Shown: positions 6,075 to 6,488 of the stretch, piece after piece
Position numbering within the stretch: position 1 is the stretch's first letter
How the letters are laid out: each line of letters opens with the position of its first letter
From: an uncultured bacterium
GTDB taxonomy: Bacteria; Planctomycetota; Phycisphaerae; Phycisphaerales; SM1A02
Assembly (NCBI GenBank): GCA_903918555.1
Contig: CAIXEV010000693.1
Coordinates: forward strand, 1 to 6,488
DNA length: 6,488 nt
Reading direction: 5' to 3'
Program-made: the position numbers and the translations under genes
The notes under the pieces: model-generated
Told to the model about the DNA's origin: nothing
The model's database searches: none
Seen by the model: the letters and a program-made list of their open reading frames with translations, nothing else

Positions 6075-6091
6075 GCGGCAACTGACGCTCA
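6072..6091. terminator. Inverted repeat spanning both convergent stop codons
   Basis: TGAGCG (6072-6077) and CGCTCA (6086-6091) form a perfect 6-bp stem with an 8-nt loop. The outer three bases of each arm are the stop codons of nuoA (TGA, 6072-6074) and of the convergent gene (TCA, 6089-6091). No T-run follows, so this may be a shared weak terminator or 3'-end hairpin; chance is not excluded. Confidence 0.35.
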
Positions 6092-6488
6092 GCCGGCCGC
6101 GTTCGCGCCGCCAGCGACAACCCCCGTCGTCGTCACCGAAGCCTCGAACACCCGTCCGCGCCGAACGCGGCGGACGAGGATGTCCGCGCCGTTGTGGCGC
6201 AGCGTCTGACCGCCCGCCGGCGTCTGGCAGATCTGCTCCTTGAGCCACGCCGCGAGCGTGCCCGGGCCTGGCGGGAGCGCGCCGCCGAGCGCGCCCGACA
6301 CATCGTTCATCGACACGCCGCCGCCGAACATGAAGGTTCCGCCGCTGAGCGCCTGCACCGACTTCGGCAGGCGGTCGAACTCGTCGCCGAGCTCGCCGAG
6401 CATCTCCTTCATCATGTCCTCGAGCGTGACGAGGCCGAGCGACCTGCCGCCGGCGTCGCGCACGATCGCGATGTGCTTGTGCTCGTCG
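6089..6488 (-). CDS. CBS/CorC-HlyC-domain membrane protein, C-terminal part only
   Basis: The last ~132 codons are present; the frame continues past the right edge. The visible part starts in the end of the second CBS domain (DEHKHIAIV...LGLVTLEDMMKEMLGELGDEFD), which is characteristic of the CNNM/CorC (hemolysin-family) Mg2+/Co2+ transport proteins. It is followed by a CorC_HlyC (transporter-associated) domain with FMFGGGVSMNDVSGALG, LAAWLKEQI and a C-terminal strand pattern ADILVRRVRRGRVFEASV. The N-terminal DUF21-type membrane domain would lie outside the window. CBS domains in this family sense adenine nucleotides, and the protein sits in the inner membrane. It converges on nuoA with 14 bp between stops. 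The family is clear; the transported ion is inferred from the family only. Confidence 0.85.
   Translation of the reverse strand, partial: DEHKHIAIVRDAGGRSLGLVTLEDMMKEMLGELGDEFDRLPKSVQALSGGTFMFGGGVSMNDVSGALGGALPPGPGTLAAWLKEQICQTPAGGQTLRHNGADILVRRVRRGRVFEASVTTTGVVAGGANAAG

Overview
The window is very GC-rich (roughly two thirds G+C by eye). It is most consistent with a planctomycete of the Phycisphaerae/Phycisphaerales type. The best pointers are two adjacent long pseudopilin-like genes whose C-termini carry an LTT-[NG]-G-I-x-GRD motif that I associate with that group, and a methyltransferase of the YMDREI / GWLERPER / AYHEFSHP type that is frequent in planctomycetes. The assignment rests on recognising protein families, not on a search.

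Layout. Positions 1-770 (+) hold the 3' part of a class I SAM-dependent methyltransferase preceded by an Ala/Pro-rich stretch. It converges on a minus-strand pair, 1903-2985 followed by 795-1889, of paralogous pseudopilin-like proteins of 360 and 364 aa. The pair looks translationally coupled and has a ~200-nt hairpin-rich leader and a candidate promoter at 3196-3223. Upstream on the same strand are a small single-pass membrane protein of unknown function (3270-3731) and a tRNA-Pro(UGG) gene (3733-3806) that nearly touches it. A short divergent promoter region (3807-3883) separates the tRNA from a Tat-exported amidase-signature enzyme (3884-5635, +). That gene is followed by nuoA (5670-6074, +), which has its own candidate promoter and no nuoB after it. 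At the right edge, the C-terminal end of a CBS/CorC-HlyC membrane protein (6089-6488, -) converges on nuoA with 14 bp between the stop codons. The longest stretch without a gene is 2986-3269 (284 bp), which holds the pseudopilin promoter and leader.

The genes do not form one pathway: envelope/secretion (pseudopilins, exported amidase), respiration (nuoA), translation (tRNA-Pro), methylation and ion transport lie side by side, as in an ordinary chromosomal region.

The most striking signal is not a gene. The palindromic tetranucleotide ACGT does not occur once in 6488 bp, although about 20 copies are expected from base composition and its anagram GTAC occurs 17 times in my count. Codon choice in every gene steers around it: all 13 Asn/Asp/His/Tyr-Val pairs I located use a T-ending first codon, and Thr before a T-starting codon was never ACG where I checked. 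This suggests a lineage-wide restriction-modification, DNA-modification or mutational pressure against ACGT.
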